From positions 48,627,279 to 48,691,278 of the forward strand of contig CM043970.1 of NCBI GenBank assembly GCA_014529385.2: a stretch of DNA of 64,000 nt, given 5' to 3'. Shown here one piece after another: positions 1-12,104 of the stretch. Each line of letters begins with the position of its first letter. The stretch's first letter is position 1. This DNA is from Adiantum capillus-veneris (Eukaryota; Streptophyta; Polypodiopsida; Polypodiales; Pteridaceae). A program made the position numbers and the translations under genes. The notes below the pieces were generated by a model that was not told the DNA's origin, made no database searches, and saw only the letters and a program-made list of their open reading frames with translations.

Positions 1-1
1 C

Positions 2-3000
2 ATCCAAGCCTATGAGATGGGAGATGTCCTACCCGCCGATGGTGCTTTCAAGGGGAAAAAAGCTTCATTCACTCCCTTAATTGGGAAATTGAGGCTCCAT
101 GTCCAAAGCTATGTGGACAAGAGGACTTCTTTATATCTCCTCTCAAGCATGAGGATGTAATCCTAGGGACACCATGGTTTAATCGCATGGCTGCCAATGT
201 TAAATTTAGGTTCAGGGAAAAAGGTATGTACATAGATGCCAAAGAGTTGGGTAGCACCATACCCATTGTACATACACAAGCTTTCAATAAGTCAATAAAG
301 AACTCTATTTCCATGTACATGATTTTTATTAAAGATTCTCAAAATGAACCTAATGCTTTAGCAAAAGAAAATATAAACAATCACAAGGAATTAGAGTTAT
401 CCAATTTTCTCAAGGTATTTCAAGATGTTTTTATTGACGACATCCCTTGTGAACTACCTCCTAAATGAGGCAATGATGGCATACAATTGAACTTCTTCCA
501 GGAAGTTCACCGCCTAATAAACCTCCTTATAGAGTTTATCAAGCTCAACAAGAGGAGATTATGTGGCAAGTGCATGAGTTAGTTGAGAAGGGCATGGTTA
601 GGCCTAAATTATCTCCATTTTTTTCACCTGTGTTATTAGTGCAAAAGAAAGACGGCACATATCGTATGTGTGTCGACTATAGAGCACTAAATAGGATCAC
701 TATCAAGAATAGGTTTCCCATTACACGCGTAGAAGACCTATTTGATAAGCTACAAGGGTCGACCTACTTCAGTAGGATTGACCTAAAAAGTGGCTATCAT
801 CAAATAAGGATAGTTGATCAATACATTGTAAAGACTGCATTTCACACTACGTTTGGTCTTTACGAATACATTGTCATGCCTTTTAGCTTGACCAATGCAC
901 TAGCCACATTCAACCACTTGATGGAGAAGCTATTTAGGCCTCACCTAACCTTTACTGGAGTGTTCTTTGATGATATTATCATCTACTCTAATTCATTAGA
1001 CAAACACAAGAAACACCTCCAGGTAGTATTTCAAGTCTTACGAGAGAATAAACTTTATATTAATCAAAAGAAAAGTGAGTTTTTCTAACAAGAGATTCAG
1101 TATTTAGGTCACATTATCTCCCAAGAGGGCATCCAAATGGATCCATCAAAGCTAGAGATAATAAAAAGATGGCCTAATCCAAGGAATCTTCATGAACTAA
1201 GAAGCTTTATAGGTATGTGTGCATACAATAGACGCTTCATAGAAAATTTCTCACAAATTGCAAGACCATTACATGACCTAGCAAAGAAAAACGTTAGGGA
1301 TACATGGTCTACCAAGGAGAACAATGCTTTCAAAAAGCTTATCTCTCAACCTGTGCTTACATTGCTGGATCTCTCAAATCCATTTAAAGTCCAATGTGAC
1401 GCTTGTAGTGATTGCCTTGGAGCTATTTTGCTCCAAGAAGGGCACGCCATAGCCTATGAAATTCGAAGACTCGACCTTGTTGAGCAAGCTCTAGCCATAT
1501 ATGAAAAGGAACTCTTTGTAGTTCCACATGCCTTAGACTCGTGGAAGCACTATTTATTGGGGACTCCTTTTATTTTGCGGACGGATCACCAAAGCCTTAA
1601 GTACTTTATGATGCAGACCAAGCTCTCCGACAAACAAATGAGGTGGGAAAATTTCCTTTCGCAATTTCATTTTCATATTGCTCACATTGCTAGCAAGCAT
1701 AATCAAGTAGCTGATGCACTCTCAAGACGGTCGAGAGTGAATGCGATTTTCATAGCAACTTGCAATGATCTATCTTCTATGATAGATGAGTACACTATTG
1801 ATCCCAATTTTAGAGATGTGATTTCAGCCCTTGCACTAGGGAAGAAAGAGGCACCATTTACTTTACAAGATGGTTATCTTCTCTATGGAAATAGACTATG
1901 CATTACCAACTCACTACGTGAGAAAGTAGTGTATGAATCTCATGCTCCTCCTTATGCGGGGCATAGAGTGATTCAGTCTACCCTAAAAGGGGTTGAAACA
2001 TATTTCTATTGGCCTGCCATAAGAACAAACATAAACGAGTATGTTTCTAAATGTGTGGTATGCCAAAAGATGAAGTTTGATAGAGGGAAGCAACCTGGAT
2101 TGCTTCAAACTTTGCCAATCCCTAATTCACCATGAGAGAGCATATCCATGGATTTTATCTTTGGATTGCCTAAGTCTATCCATGGAAATATGGGAATATG
2201 GACGATAGTAGACAGGTTCAACAAAGAAGCTCATTTTATACCTGTCAAAAAGACTATCAAAGCCCATCAAATGGAAACCCTCTTCATTTCACAAATCTTC
2301 AAGTACCATGTCTTGCCAAAGTCCATAGTGGAAGCTAGAGATCCTAGAATGACCAGTAATTTCTGGAAGAGTCTCTTTGAGAATTTAGGGACAAGGCTAA
2401 ACTTCTCTTCGGCCTATCACCCGCAAATGGATGGCCAAAGTGAAATAGCTAACCTAGCATTATTAATGTACTAAAAGTCTACGTAACGGAAGTAGATCAA
2501 AGGTCCCAGTACTTACCCTTAGTGGAGTATGCCTACAATAACACTATACATACTTTCACGAGAAAATCACCTTTCGAGGTAATTGAGGAAAAATCTAAAA
2601 GTCCGAACACGGGAAAATCTTCGTTGTAGATGAGTATAGCCGAGACCTAAAGATTAAGGACGCTATCTCTATCTCACAACAAAGGCAAAAGTCTGATGTT
2701 GATAATCATAGAAGAGCCCAAGCCTTTAAGAAAAATGATTGGATCTTGCTTAAATTTCCCAAGGCTCGATTAAGGCACACGACGGGCAAGAATGCTACGG
2801 GACACCAAAAGTACTATGCTAAGTTAAGAAAAAGGTACTATGGTCCGTTCCATATTCTTAGACCAATCAATGACATGGCCTATCAACTCAAGTTTCCTAG
2901 TCATTGGCTCATACACAATGCTTTTCATGTGAGCCTACTAAAGCCTTACAAAAAAGAGCCATCTCAAGAACCAACTATTGAAGACCCACCGGAGATCAAG

Positions 3001-3192
3001 GACCAAGAAGAGGTGCTGCAGCCCGAGTCCATTTTCCGACATGAAGACAAGGTATTGAGAGGCGGTAAGATTATCCGACGGTATCTTATTAAGTTTAAGA
3101 ACTATCCTTTTGAAGATGCTAGATGGATGCAAGGCATACAATTAAAGGATAACCTAAACCTTGTCAATGCTTACAATGCTTTCCTAGAGTAA
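2..3192 (+). pseudogene. pol: decayed protease-RT-RNase H-integrase-chromodomain region of A′
   Basis: The first 120 bases match the protease end of element A. ILGTPWF marks the protease C-terminus near 165. RT follows: CVDYRALN near 675, FFDDIIIYS (catalytic Asp pair) near 965. RNase H includes LRTDHQSLKYF near 1577. The integrase zinc region ends with CVVCQ near 2055 and its core has MDFIFGLP near 2148 and a YHPQMDGQSE segment near 2420. A chromodomain-like tail (RRYLIKFKNYPFEDARWM) ends at 3192. Breaks seen: a frameshift near 120, TGA at 466-468 with a nearby frameshift, TAA at 1086-1088, a 12-base in-frame loss near 1335, TGA at 2133-2135, and a frameshifted, damaged integrase stretch at 2475-2745. 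It cannot make a working polyprotein. Confidence 0.9.
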
Positions 3193-3549
3193 GCAAATGT
3201 ACAATTTTTAAAAATGAACAAATTTTTGTCTTACAAGACTCTCTTTTTTTTTCTTTATTGTGCACAAATGTTAAGTAGTATGCATGCTTAGGATCAAGTT
3301 TACGAAGACGACGTCTCCCAAACACCAAGTAGAGCTTGTCACTCTACTATGGAAGATTGATAGGACTAATGCGTAGACATGCTTGCGGAAGCTTAGGCTC
3401 TCAAGCGCTAAATGGATTAGTGATCCATTTTGGAACAATGTCAAGGGTAAGATAGGGATCCTCTACCCGCTAGAAAAAGGACCAACGAATGGTCTTTATC
3501 TTCTCTATCCCATAGTCGAGGATAAGTATGATTTCAAGAGATCCTCCTC
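3193..3549 (+). other. 3' untranslated region of A′
   Basis: No gene is visible. The stretch aligns with the region after pol in element A (25331-25689), sharing for example a segment around caccaagtagag. The expected polypurine tract just before the LTR is degraded: A has aagagagagg there, while A′ reads aagagatcctcctc. Confidence 0.7.
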
Positions 3550-3928
3550 TATCATAATAACTAATATCCAGTTCTCCTAAATGTTTTTCTCATGTTAAAT
3601 TGATCAATTAATATGGGGAAATACCAGGGGAGAAAAAGCTAGAATACTGGTTAAGCTGGCAGATAGGTCACAGTAGGGATCCAAAGGAGGAAAAATAGGG
3701 ATCCAAAGGGGAGGCCATTTGCAAAAGAGCAATGTGCATCAATGGGCATAAAATACCCTAAGGTTCAGCCCATTAAGACTTCCAAAATACTAAGGTTCCA
3801 AACTTCAATAAAAAGTCCAATGGTCAAACCTTAGGGAAATTGGATACCTTTGAGAAGACCAAAAAAGTCTTTGCAAATCCCTAGATGGGAGGGGACGAGG
3901 CCTTTTAGTAGGGGATGAGAGAGAAACA

Positions 3929-3977
<49 letters not shown>

Positions 3978-5166
3978 GCCCTTTACACAAAGGGAATAGG
4001 GGACACATGTCAGCTCCCTAGCCCAGTTGCCCCCAAGGTGCACTCAAATCCTATCGAATGGCCATCCAGGTGGACCAATGAGAATTAGGCTACATTACAT
4101 TTAGTTTAATTCATTTTAAAACACTTGATAAAAGAACAAATAGGAATTAAGCTCTCTAGAAGACTATTGGACAGTCTCCCAAGGGGTCCAATGAGCATTC
4201 AGCAGCCGAATGGCTTGTGTGATTCCTATTGGCCAGAAGACAAAGGGGTCCAATGAGAGTTTAATTAAATTAATTAAATACCTAAAGCTCTCACAAAAGG
4301 GGAAACGTGGACACATGTCAAAAGTCTATCACTTATGCTTCTCAATTATCATTGGCTAAGCTTTGCAGGGTCCAATGGAGTGCCATCATGAGTAAAATCC
4401 AAGAGGGGTTGACCAAGAGAGAGAGGGGGCTGATTTTGGCAAGTCATTATCACACACACACACACTCACACAATCTCATGTGTGAAGCAAAGAATACTCT
4501 CTCTCCTTCTCAAGCTTTAATGGAAAGCTCATCATCTACTCCAAGCTTGTGAGAAGGGAGGCCTACACCAACAACTCTTGGCTTTGTGATGCAAATCCAA
4601 TCAAGAGCCAATGCATGCTCATCTCCTTTACCATGCTAGTTACTAAGCTATGCTAAGATTTTAGGAGTGATTATGTGAGGAGATATACTTCTTTCTTGTG
4701 AGACTACTCCTTCTTCCTCTCAATCTATTCTCATACCCCGCTAGCTCTCCCGATCTTCGAAGGTGTGTGAGGTCTTGGGTATGAGATCCTGAGGGAATTG
4801 ATGTTGTGTTTTATAAGTGTGTGCTTGGTGCTTGAAGCTTCCATCTTCACTGTACCAGTAAGGTATTGAAGGAACACAAAGCATTGTATTGTAAATTGTA
4901 TCCCTTTATGGGGGAAACCTATAATACAAAGCCTTTTGGAGGGGGGACCGGCTCCATGTAAATCCGGTCCTCAATTGTTGTCAATAGCTTAACCTCTCTC
5001 TCTTTTGAAGTATTGTTCATGCCTATCTACCTAGGTATTATGCTTTTTGTTGCTCTCTCCATCCAAGCACTCTTCCTATGCTCATTAGGAATCTATTCTA
5101 ATGAAATGCTCACTATTTTATGCTATTTTCCACTACACACAAGTTACTAGGCCATTAAATGTTACA
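3550..5166 (+). repeat. 3' LTR of A′ (about 1617 bp)
   Basis: The start tatcataataac aligns with the A LTR start tgtcataaaatc, and the end attaaatgttaca aligns with attccattaca of A. Internal landmarks are shared in the same order: the pyrimidine-rich block, the CA repeat, the segment around gaggggggaccggctcc, and the tail. The first dinucleotide is TA instead of the canonical TG, which fits decay. Short ORFs here have no support as genes. Confidence 0.8.
3932..3971 (+). repeat. (CA)20 microsatellite
   Basis: Forty bases of uninterrupted CA dinucleotides lie inside the A′ LTR. Element A has only a short cacacacac stretch at the matching place, so this is local expansion. Cys-Val repeats in overlapping reading frames come from this run and are not proteins. 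Confidence 0.98.
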
Positions 5167-5327
5167 TCCTTCGCTGGATCGTCATCTGCAAAAGAAGATC
5201 CCATGTCAAAAAGAAAGCCGTAATAGTAACCCAATGCCAAACATAGCAAGGGAACCCTCTCCCATTACCTACAGTCGGCGGCGGGCTTCGCTTCTCCAAC
5301 TGTGGGCTCCCCCTTTTGCAGCCTTTT

Positions 5328-5349
5328 GGGGGGGGGGGGGGGGGGGGGG
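5328..5349 (+). repeat. poly-G run of 22 bases
   Basis: Twenty-two consecutive G follow ccttttg. Such a run can form a G-quadruplex and is prone to length error in sequencing, so its true length is uncertain. Confidence 0.95.
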
Positions 5350-6394
5350 CATGGAATAAGCACCCCACATGCCACCACCCTTTGCCTTCCTTGTCGTCTT
5401 TCCACCCATCATGTGTAATGGCACTCAGCCTTCGACACCTACCTCCCACCCCATGGCACTGCCTCGCATCTTGCTTGCAAGGATACCCGGAGTAGGGGAG
5501 CCCCGAGAAGAGCATGCGAGCATCTTAGAGAGACTCAGAGAGAGCGAGACTAAATGCTGGCATTGAACAAACTCAAGCAAAACACTATTGATGCCCCAGC
5601 CCTAAGGGTATAAGGTACTAACCTCGAGGAGCCACTAGCCGTCCCCTCCTTGCCCTAATGATGTCCAGACACGTGGCACATGGATAGCCCCGTCAGCCCC
5701 ACCTCATCCATCGTGGCTTGCCTCGTCACCCCACCACATCGGCACTCCATAGCCTCGCAACGAGTGCGAGTTTACGTTGCAGCGGGCAACCCCGCCCCCA
5801 TGCAACCATGCGACTTGCCACGTGTTTGGTCGAGATGCCCTCGCTCCTTGTGTCCCTCTCGCGCACCGTCGATGCCATCAAATGGGCTCGTCACCATCTT
5901 AGGTAAATAGTCCTGAGGCAAGTCCAACCCTGAGTCGATATAAGAACATTGAAGGAGATTGTCGTTGTTCTGGAAATACCATTTTCCTATAACCATGCAC
6001 AAATCCTTTTTGGAATTTTCCAAAGCAAAATTTTGAAATTTCCAAGGTAAAGGGGCCAATATAAGGCCACGTAAGAGAGAGAGAGCCTAGATCTCCATTC
6101 TCTGAGCTCAATAGTAACCAGTGAGTAGCTCATTTGATTTGTCTCATCGAGAGCTTTTCAAAAATTTTGATCTCAGCTTTTTCGAAGATCGAAGTCGAAA
6201 GTTACAATTTCATTTGTGCATTCCTGTGTAACAAAATGGGTGTGAAAAAGAATACGAACATTCCCCACAAGAGAGACATGGGTGCCAACAAGGTTTAAAG
6301 TCACCCATTGCCCAATGAAAAGGTTTCATTTCAAATAAAATGAACGTTGAGCATCCTTTTGAATTGCACAAAGTGGGTCCAACTTTGTTTTATT

Positions 6395-6430
6395 ATTGGG
6401 GGTGTCATTGGGGGTGTCATTGGGGGTGTC
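6395..6430 (+). repeat. three perfect copies of a 12-bp unit
   Basis: The unit attgggggtgtc is repeated three times without change, and a partial fourth copy (attg) follows. Confidence 0.95.
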
Positions 6431-7371
6431 ATTGTCCTTTCTTTGGGGGGTGGTTTTCTATTGCCCCCCTTACCCTAGCTATTTTGTCACACTCCCATCT
6501 TCAAGTTTTAGCCAAGCCAATATTGACATTTCATGTGGAACAACTGCAAGCAATGCCAACCCATCAAGTAAAAACACATTGCATTTAACAAGTTGTAAAT
6601 GAGCACTTTTGGCCTCCGCACAATGGACTAGCATCACTGCTCATTGAAAACAAATTTTCCGACCAATGAAAAAAAGGACGCATGTAAATTCATCCTTTTT
6701 GGTAAAATTAAATGATTTTCTAGCTTTGCACCAAAATGCGGGTTATTTCAAGACAATTTATTCATGACTTTGCATCTAGCCAACTAAAAGTACACTAAAG
6801 GTCAGTTTTTCGTTAATATTGATTGGCGTCCTTAAAACACCATTGTTTGCCATATTTGGGGTGCTCCCTTGGCGTCATGAAAGACCATCATTTGAGTATT
6901 CATTCACTTCATCAAAGCTTATGATGCACCCTCACACTGGGATACAATAGTAGCTTCCATAGTCAAATAATATAATTTGGTTCACCTTATCTCCAACAAG
7001 AGCCTGCCTAAGTGATCAAAAATACATCCACGCATTGCTAAAAAAAACCATTTTCTAGGACCTAAGCCTTTATTTCCGAAGGGACAACTAACGAGACAGC
7101 TAGGATTTGTGGGAAAATTTAAGCTATTTATGGGGATTTATAACTAATTTCCCAATTGTTGACCTTGGAAATTAAGTTCTTATGACATTAACTAAGATTC
7201 TTTATTTTCAATGAGGAAATTTACACCATATAAAACTGGCATATGTGAGCATAGATCCCGTAGTGCTTGGCATAGTGAGTATCCAAGGCCAATATAGTGA
7301 CTTCATTTGGACGATAGCAAAAGTAGGACACGTCCATGCATTAGAGCCAAAAATCGCCAATTGATTTCTAA

Positions 7372-7375
7372 CACT
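7372..7375 (+). repeat. target site duplication, left side of A (cact)
   Basis: The four bases before the TG of the left LTR match the four bases after the CA of the right LTR. The preceding base is a on the left, and the last LTR base on the right is also a, so a 5 bp reading (acact) is possible only if the LTR end is moved by one base. Confidence 0.85.
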
Positions 7376-9011
7376 TGTCATAAAATCTAATATCTAACCA
7401 GCCCAAATGATTTTCTCATATTAAATTGATCACTTAATGTGGGAGAATAAACGGGAACAAGTGTTAAGATATAGATATGTGCTTATAGATCTATCTCAAC
7501 ACGGGGCCAATGGTAAAGGGGCCCAAAAGGGAGATGGTCTATCAAAGAGCAAGGCTAACCGATGGAGCATAAGACCTTAGGGTTAGCTTCATTGAATACC
7601 TCCAATAAATGTGTGTAAAAGTCCTTTGACCTAAGGTAAGCTAGGGCTGAGCTTGAGGTGGGAACCCGGCCCAAGCTCGAGGTGCTTGTCCTGCTTGAGG
7701 TGCTTGTCGTGCTTGAGGTGTTTTTCATGCTTGAGGTGCTTGATTAGGATGCTTGAGGTGCTTGACTGGCTCCATGCTTGAGGTGCTTGACTTGCTGCAT
7801 GATTAAGGTACTTGAGGTGCCTTGAGAAGCTTGCCTGAGATGCTTGTGGGAACACCCCCTAGTTCAAGTGCTTTGTCATGCTTGGTGAGTAAGGTGCTTG
7901 ATCACCTAAAGTCAAAAGCATTCCTACAAGAGGGGGGGCGAGCCCTTTTCCTAGGGGCTAGAGAGAGAACACTTACTCACACACACAAGGGAAGCCCCAA
8001 CTTGAAGAGGCAGCAAGGACACATGTCAGGCCCCTACCCATGTTACCTTCATGTGTTGCTTGAAGCCTATTGGCTAAGCTTCAAAGGGGTCCAATGATAA
8101 ATTACATGAATTATCTAATTGTTTTAGCATTTATCTAGCCCTCTCTCTCAAAAAGGAAAGGGGGACACTTGTCTCAAGGCTACCCCTACTGCTTGTAATG
8201 CCTCCTGCTCATGATTGGCTAGGCATGGGAGGGTCCAATGAGCTTCAAGCATGAGCTACAAGGGGGGGTCGACCCAAGCTAGCTAGGGGCTTGCTTGAGG
8301 GGTATACTCACCCACACACACTCAAAATCACTCTCATTGTGTGCTATGCAAAGTGCAAGAGCTCCCTCTCCTTCTCCAAGCAAGTAGAGGTTGAGAGCCT
8401 ACACCAACACTCTTGGCTATGGAGTGTAAATCCAACCAAGAGCCATGCTTCAATGCTTAAGCTTGCCATCTCCTTCTTCTTCATTACTATGCTATTATGT
8501 ATGCTAGCAACAAGAGTATGATAAGTGAGGAACTAGTTCTTTCTCCTATGAAATGTTTCTTCTTCCTCTTCCCTACCCTCATTCCCTGCTAGCTCTCTCC
8601 ACCTTCGAAGGTGTTTGAGGTCTTGGGACTAAAGCTTGGGACAATTAAAGCTTTCTTCAAGTTCATGTTATGCTATGATTGTGATGCATGAAGCTTTCCA
8701 TCTTCATTGCATCACCTAGGTCACAAGGAACACAAAGAATGTATTGTAACAAGTCTCTCTTAATGGGAGAAATCATAATACAAATGCCTATTGGAGGGGG
8801 GACCGGCTCCACATAAATCCGGTCCTCAACTGTTGTCATGTTCTCTAAATTCTCTCTCTTGCAAAAGTATTGTTCATGCCAAGTTAACTAATTGCTATGA
8901 TTATGTTGCTATCTTCAATTATGTCTACCGGCTATGCTCACAAAGTTATTTCTCAAAAGTATTCTCATTAATTTCCGCTATTCTCAAGTTGAATAGGCTA
9001 ATTCCATTACA
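7376..9011 (+). repeat. 5' LTR of A (1636 bp)
   Basis: It starts TGTCATAAAATC and ends CCATTACA, the canonical TG/CA ends. It is colinear with 25690-27325 at a constant offset of 18314. It contains a Leu-Lys-rich-looking minisatellite (7675-7850), a CA-rich patch and a conserved tail. Short ORFs inside are repeated in the other LTR only because the LTRs are copies. Confidence 0.95.
7675..7850 (+). repeat. degenerate minisatellite in the A LTR, unit gcttgaggtgcttg plus 4-11 bases
   Basis: At least six units begin at 7675, 7693, 7711, 7729, 7751 and 7776, with lengths of 18, 18, 18, 22, 25 and 25 bases, followed by weaker copies up to about 7850. The core gcttgaggtgcttg is well kept while the spacer varies. 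The A′ LTR has no clear array at this place. Confidence 0.9.
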
Positions 9012-9024
9012 TTGGTATGATAGC
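9012..9024 (+). other. primer binding site of A (initiator Met tRNA type)
   Basis: Directly after the LTR lies ttggtatgatagc. The usual plant gypsy site for initiator Met tRNA is TGGTATCAGAGC, so this copy matches at 10 of 12 positions. Confidence 0.8.
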
Positions 9025-9425
9025 TTTTTGGTTTCTCTTTTCTTGCTTAAGAAGAGAGGTCCTTAAGTAGCCTATAAATGGTTGATGTTGTTAATTATAA
9101 TAGAGTAAGTGGAACTGGGATCTAATATCGGTTTTGTTAAGCCCACTATGTGGGGGATGGTGCACACCTCGGGAGCTTTGGACTTAATAATGGAGTCTTT
9201 TTAGACTTGCCTACGGCTTTACCATTATTGAGCCATAAGAAGTCCGAAAGGAGCTAGCCCTTGGAAACTCTGCTATGTTAGACCTACTCCTCTACTCTCT
9301 ATAATTAACCACTTTGAGCCGTGGGTGTAGATACTTAAGAGCCGATTTTCAAAGGCTAAGAGGAGTGGCAACTAAGGTTTTGTATTGCCAAAGCATACAC
9401 TAAGTATAAACATAAATTTGTTAAC
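9025..9425 (+). other. untranslated leader of A
   Basis: About 400 bases between primer binding site and gag ATG. No ORF of note and no recognised regulatory site; a packaging signal would be expected here but cannot be identified by eye. Confidence 0.6.
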
Positions 9426-11187
9426 ATGGCTGACAATAATCAAGAGAGTAGAATGAACATTGATAGCTTTGATTTTGCACATGAAGGTGCTAATGATGAT
9501 GCTCCCATGTTTGTGAATTATCTCGTCACTAGGTTGCAACAAGCTATGGGCAACCCTGTTTTGCAAGCCGAAGTTACTCAACAACTTCGTGCTTATGGAA
9601 TTTCCCTTCCTCTCCCAGAGGAGAGAGAGCTTAGGAGGCCTCTTGAAGAGACCCCCAAAAGAAGACTCTCTCCCATTCGAGAGGAGGAATCCAAAGAGAA
9701 AGAAAGCAATGAAAGTCTAAGTTCTTCTGAAGAGGTGGCTCCACGAAGACGGCGGTCTAGACGATCGCCTACTCCTCCCAAGAGGAAAAAAGCAACCTAT
9801 AGTCCTTCTCCTCATCACTCTGAAAGGCAAGAGAGGAAACAAAGGAAGGAAAGGGCTAGGAAGAGGTCACCCTCTTCTCCTTCTTCTTCACCTTCCTCCT
9901 CTTTCGATGAAAGTTATGGCTATTCTCCTAGAGAATACAAGAGGGGAGGACATCGCAAATCATTTCCTGCATGGCGAAGGTCACAAAAGCTAAAGAAGTT
10001 CAAGGAGGGAGGAAAGACTATCTCTTTTCTCACCTACGATGGCACCTTTGGTGCTACCGACAAAGTGTTGGCCTTCATCGAGCAATTTGATGCGGCCTTT
10101 GGGGACGAGGGCTTCACAGAGTCCTCCAAGCTACGCCATGTAGATATGCACTTCCAAAAATCAGCTCGTCAATGGTGGGCTAGCCTTCGTGGCAATGGAG
10201 AAGCCCCAAAGACATGGAAAACTCTACGAGTTTCCATCATGAAGCAATTTCTTCCAAGTGATACTAAAGATAAAGTTCTTACCGAATGGCGCGGCTTGAA
10301 GCTTCTCTCTCATGAGTCTATCAACAAGTATGTAGACAAGTTTTGGGATTTACATCTCAAAGCTACTGTCTTTCAAAAGATAGACTTTGCCGAGCAAAGA
10401 CAGCAATTCTGTGCGGGATTACCAGAAGAGATGGCCGAATACATCAACTCTCAACGGCCCGGTACTATTACCGAAGTAATCCACCACACCATGGTTGCTT
10501 CACGCATCAATTTCCATCAAGGGGCTAGACGTAATGTCAAGCCCATGGAAAACAAAGATAAAAATGATGCAAAGGGGAAATCCAATGCTCAAAATAATTC
10601 CCAAGGCACTTCCAACAACAACAATTGGTCCAAGGAGAAGGGAGTTTACAAAGGTAAAAACAAACTCTCTCTTGAAGAGCTTGAAGCTTTTCGCAAGGAC
10701 CATAAATGTTTCAAGTGTGGGGAGCAAGGACATGGCTATCGTTCTTGCCCCAAGAAGAATACTCGCAATGAGACTCCTAGGGCTTCCACCATCGAAGCTC
10801 CAAAAGAGGATGCTCATTGCAAAGGATCATCACTCTCCTATGCTTGGGGAAAGGTAAGAGAGCATGATGCCTTCATCTTGTTTGACCCTGGCTCTACTCT
10901 CAACTTCATATCAATAGAGGTGGCCACCAAGTTGGGCATTCAAGCTTTTGAGATGGGAGATATAGTAACAGCTGATGCAGCTTTCAAGGGACAACAAGCA
11001 TCCGTTACTCCCTTGATTGGGAAGTTGAGGCTTCATGTCCATAGCTATGTCGACAAAGAAGACTTCTTCATCTCTCCTCTCCAACATCAGGATGTTATCC
11101 TAGGGGCACCATGGTTTGATCGCATGGCTGCCAACATGAAGTTCCCTGAAAGGAGAATTTACTTCACTTACAAGGGAAAGAACATGT
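9426..11187 (+). CDS. gag-pro: gag-protease part of element A (interrupted by B)
   Basis: An open frame from ATG 9426 reaches the B insertion at 11187 without a stop (about 587 codons). Residues 1-62 are non-basic. Residues 63-190 are a highly charged Arg/Ser/Glu/Lys stretch with SRRSPTPPKRKK and SPSSSPSSS blocks. Residues 195-360 look like the gypsy capsid domain, including YDGTFGATDKVLAF and ARQWWASL. A CCHC knuckle, CFKCGEQGHGYRSC, lies at 428-441. The aspartic protease has FDPGSTLNFIS with the catalytic Asp near 487, and VILGAPWFDRM near 556. Gag packages the RNA and the protease matures the polyprotein. Beyond 11187 the reading frame runs into the LTR of B, so the last residues are foreign; RT resumes at 22322. 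Confidence 0.92.
11184..11187 (+). repeat. target site duplication, left side of B (atgt)
   Basis: aacATGT precedes the B terminus and ATGTatatag follows the other end at 22318. Joining across the insert restores the protease-RT reading frame of A, which supports this exact 4 bp reading. Confidence 0.9.
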
Positions 11188-11361
11188 TGAAGCGGTCCGG
11201 GGCGGGCAACAAGAAGAGCAACCTTTAGACACCCTTCAAGGCTCCCATGCTGCTCAATTGGGTTGGGGTTGGAAAAAACAACAAACACGCACACAAACCC
11301 GCAACCTAAACCTACACAAATTTGGGGCACCACCTAGTTTTGGATGCGAACTAGGACGCGT

Positions 11362-11363
<2 letters not shown>

Positions 11364-11436
<73 letters not shown>
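11364..11436 (+). repeat. (AG)n microsatellite in the B 3' LTR, 73 bp
   Basis: A nearly pure AG run, read as CT on the element's sense strand. The equivalent run in the other B LTR is only 19 bases, and the D LTRs have 67 and 103. Confidence 0.97.
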
Positions 11437-11439
<3 letters not shown>

Positions 11440-12096
11440 TGCTCGGGCTGCTTTGAAACGTATCGACAATGATCAAGCAAACACAACTATATATTTAAGA
11501 AAGAGAGAGAAAGGGGGAGGGGGTGCTTGTTGCATTAATACCTTCTTACAAATCTGTCATGACAAATCAAAGTGAGATTAGTATTTGTTCAACATATCTT
11601 GCGTAAATTTCACCACAACACATCACAAGAAAAGCCACCCCAATCACTGTCATAAGGCCAGGGGAGTCCTCTCCACCCTGTCGCCCTCTTACAGTATGTG
11701 GGATTTATGGCTAGATTGATGACAACACCAGAGACAAGCTATCAAGAACTTAACAAAAAACACCAAGACACTTACGCATCATTGTTGTCCATTACTTCAC
11801 GTTGGAAGGGAGACAAAGTATCCAAGCTTTGTCCAAATCCACCCTCCTTGATTCAGCAAATGTTGGGCTTACACTAGTAGGAGAAATGATAGATTTCCTA
11901 CTCTCAATTGAATGATCACTCTCTCTCTTACAATGGCATAGAGTTCCCTTGCTAATCCCCTATTACAACACATGCACATGCATAAGACAATGAGCTTCCA
12001 CTCAAGAGCTCCTTCTAGAGAGGTTGAGCTTGGCTTCTCAAGCTATAGCATAGTGCTCTTGCTTATGGCTCCCCCTTTTGTGCTAGCTACACCCTC

Positions 12097-12104
12097 CTTT
12101 TATA
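12097..12104 (-). promoter_or_regulatory. TATA box of the B 3' LTR
   Basis: TATAAAAG on the minus strand in a block kept in all four LTRs of the B/D family. Its position in the middle of the LTR, upstream of the CT microsatellite, suits the U3/R promoter. Confidence 0.65.

Larger units (their letters stand above)
1..5166 (+). mobile_element. 5'-truncated Ty3/gypsy chromovirus, copy A′
   Basis: The window opens inside the protease region of a gypsy-type element that runs through RT, RNase H, integrase and a chromodomain-like tail and ends in a 1.6 kb LTR. The gene order PR-RT-RH-INT-chromodomain is that of chromoviruses. The protein fragments and the LTR resemble element A further right, so the two belong to one family but are clearly diverged copies. 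The 5' LTR and gag lie outside the window, so its target duplication cannot be checked. Many stops and frameshifts show it is an old, dead copy. Confidence 0.9.
5167..7375. other. unassigned non-coding DNA between A′ and A
   Basis: Nothing here resembles the elements on either side and no open frame has recognisable protein features. The part around 5580-5900 is richer in G+C than its surroundings, and 6060-6260 has a purine-rich run followed by AT-rich sequence. It could be the remains of another LTR, but there is no partner copy in the window to test that. The last bases form the target site of element A. Confidence 0.6.

Noticed and set aside
3805-4043. Cys-Val repeat proteins on the minus strand
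   Set aside because: They are translations of the CA microsatellite.
5159-5566. Three overlapping ORFs around the poly-G run
   Set aside because: Gly or Pro homopolymers come from the G run, and no frame has protein-like features.
5940-6260. Possible LTR of another element
   Set aside because: There is no second copy, primer site or polypurine tract in the window to support LTR ends.
7631-7855. Minus-strand ORF with HLKHDKHLKQ repeats
   Set aside because: It is a translation of the LTR minisatellite; unit lengths are not all multiples of three and the composition reflects the DNA repeat.
11188-11228. Last codons of the gag-protease ORF of A
   Set aside because: The frame runs on into the B LTR after the insertion point, so these residues are not part of the A protein.
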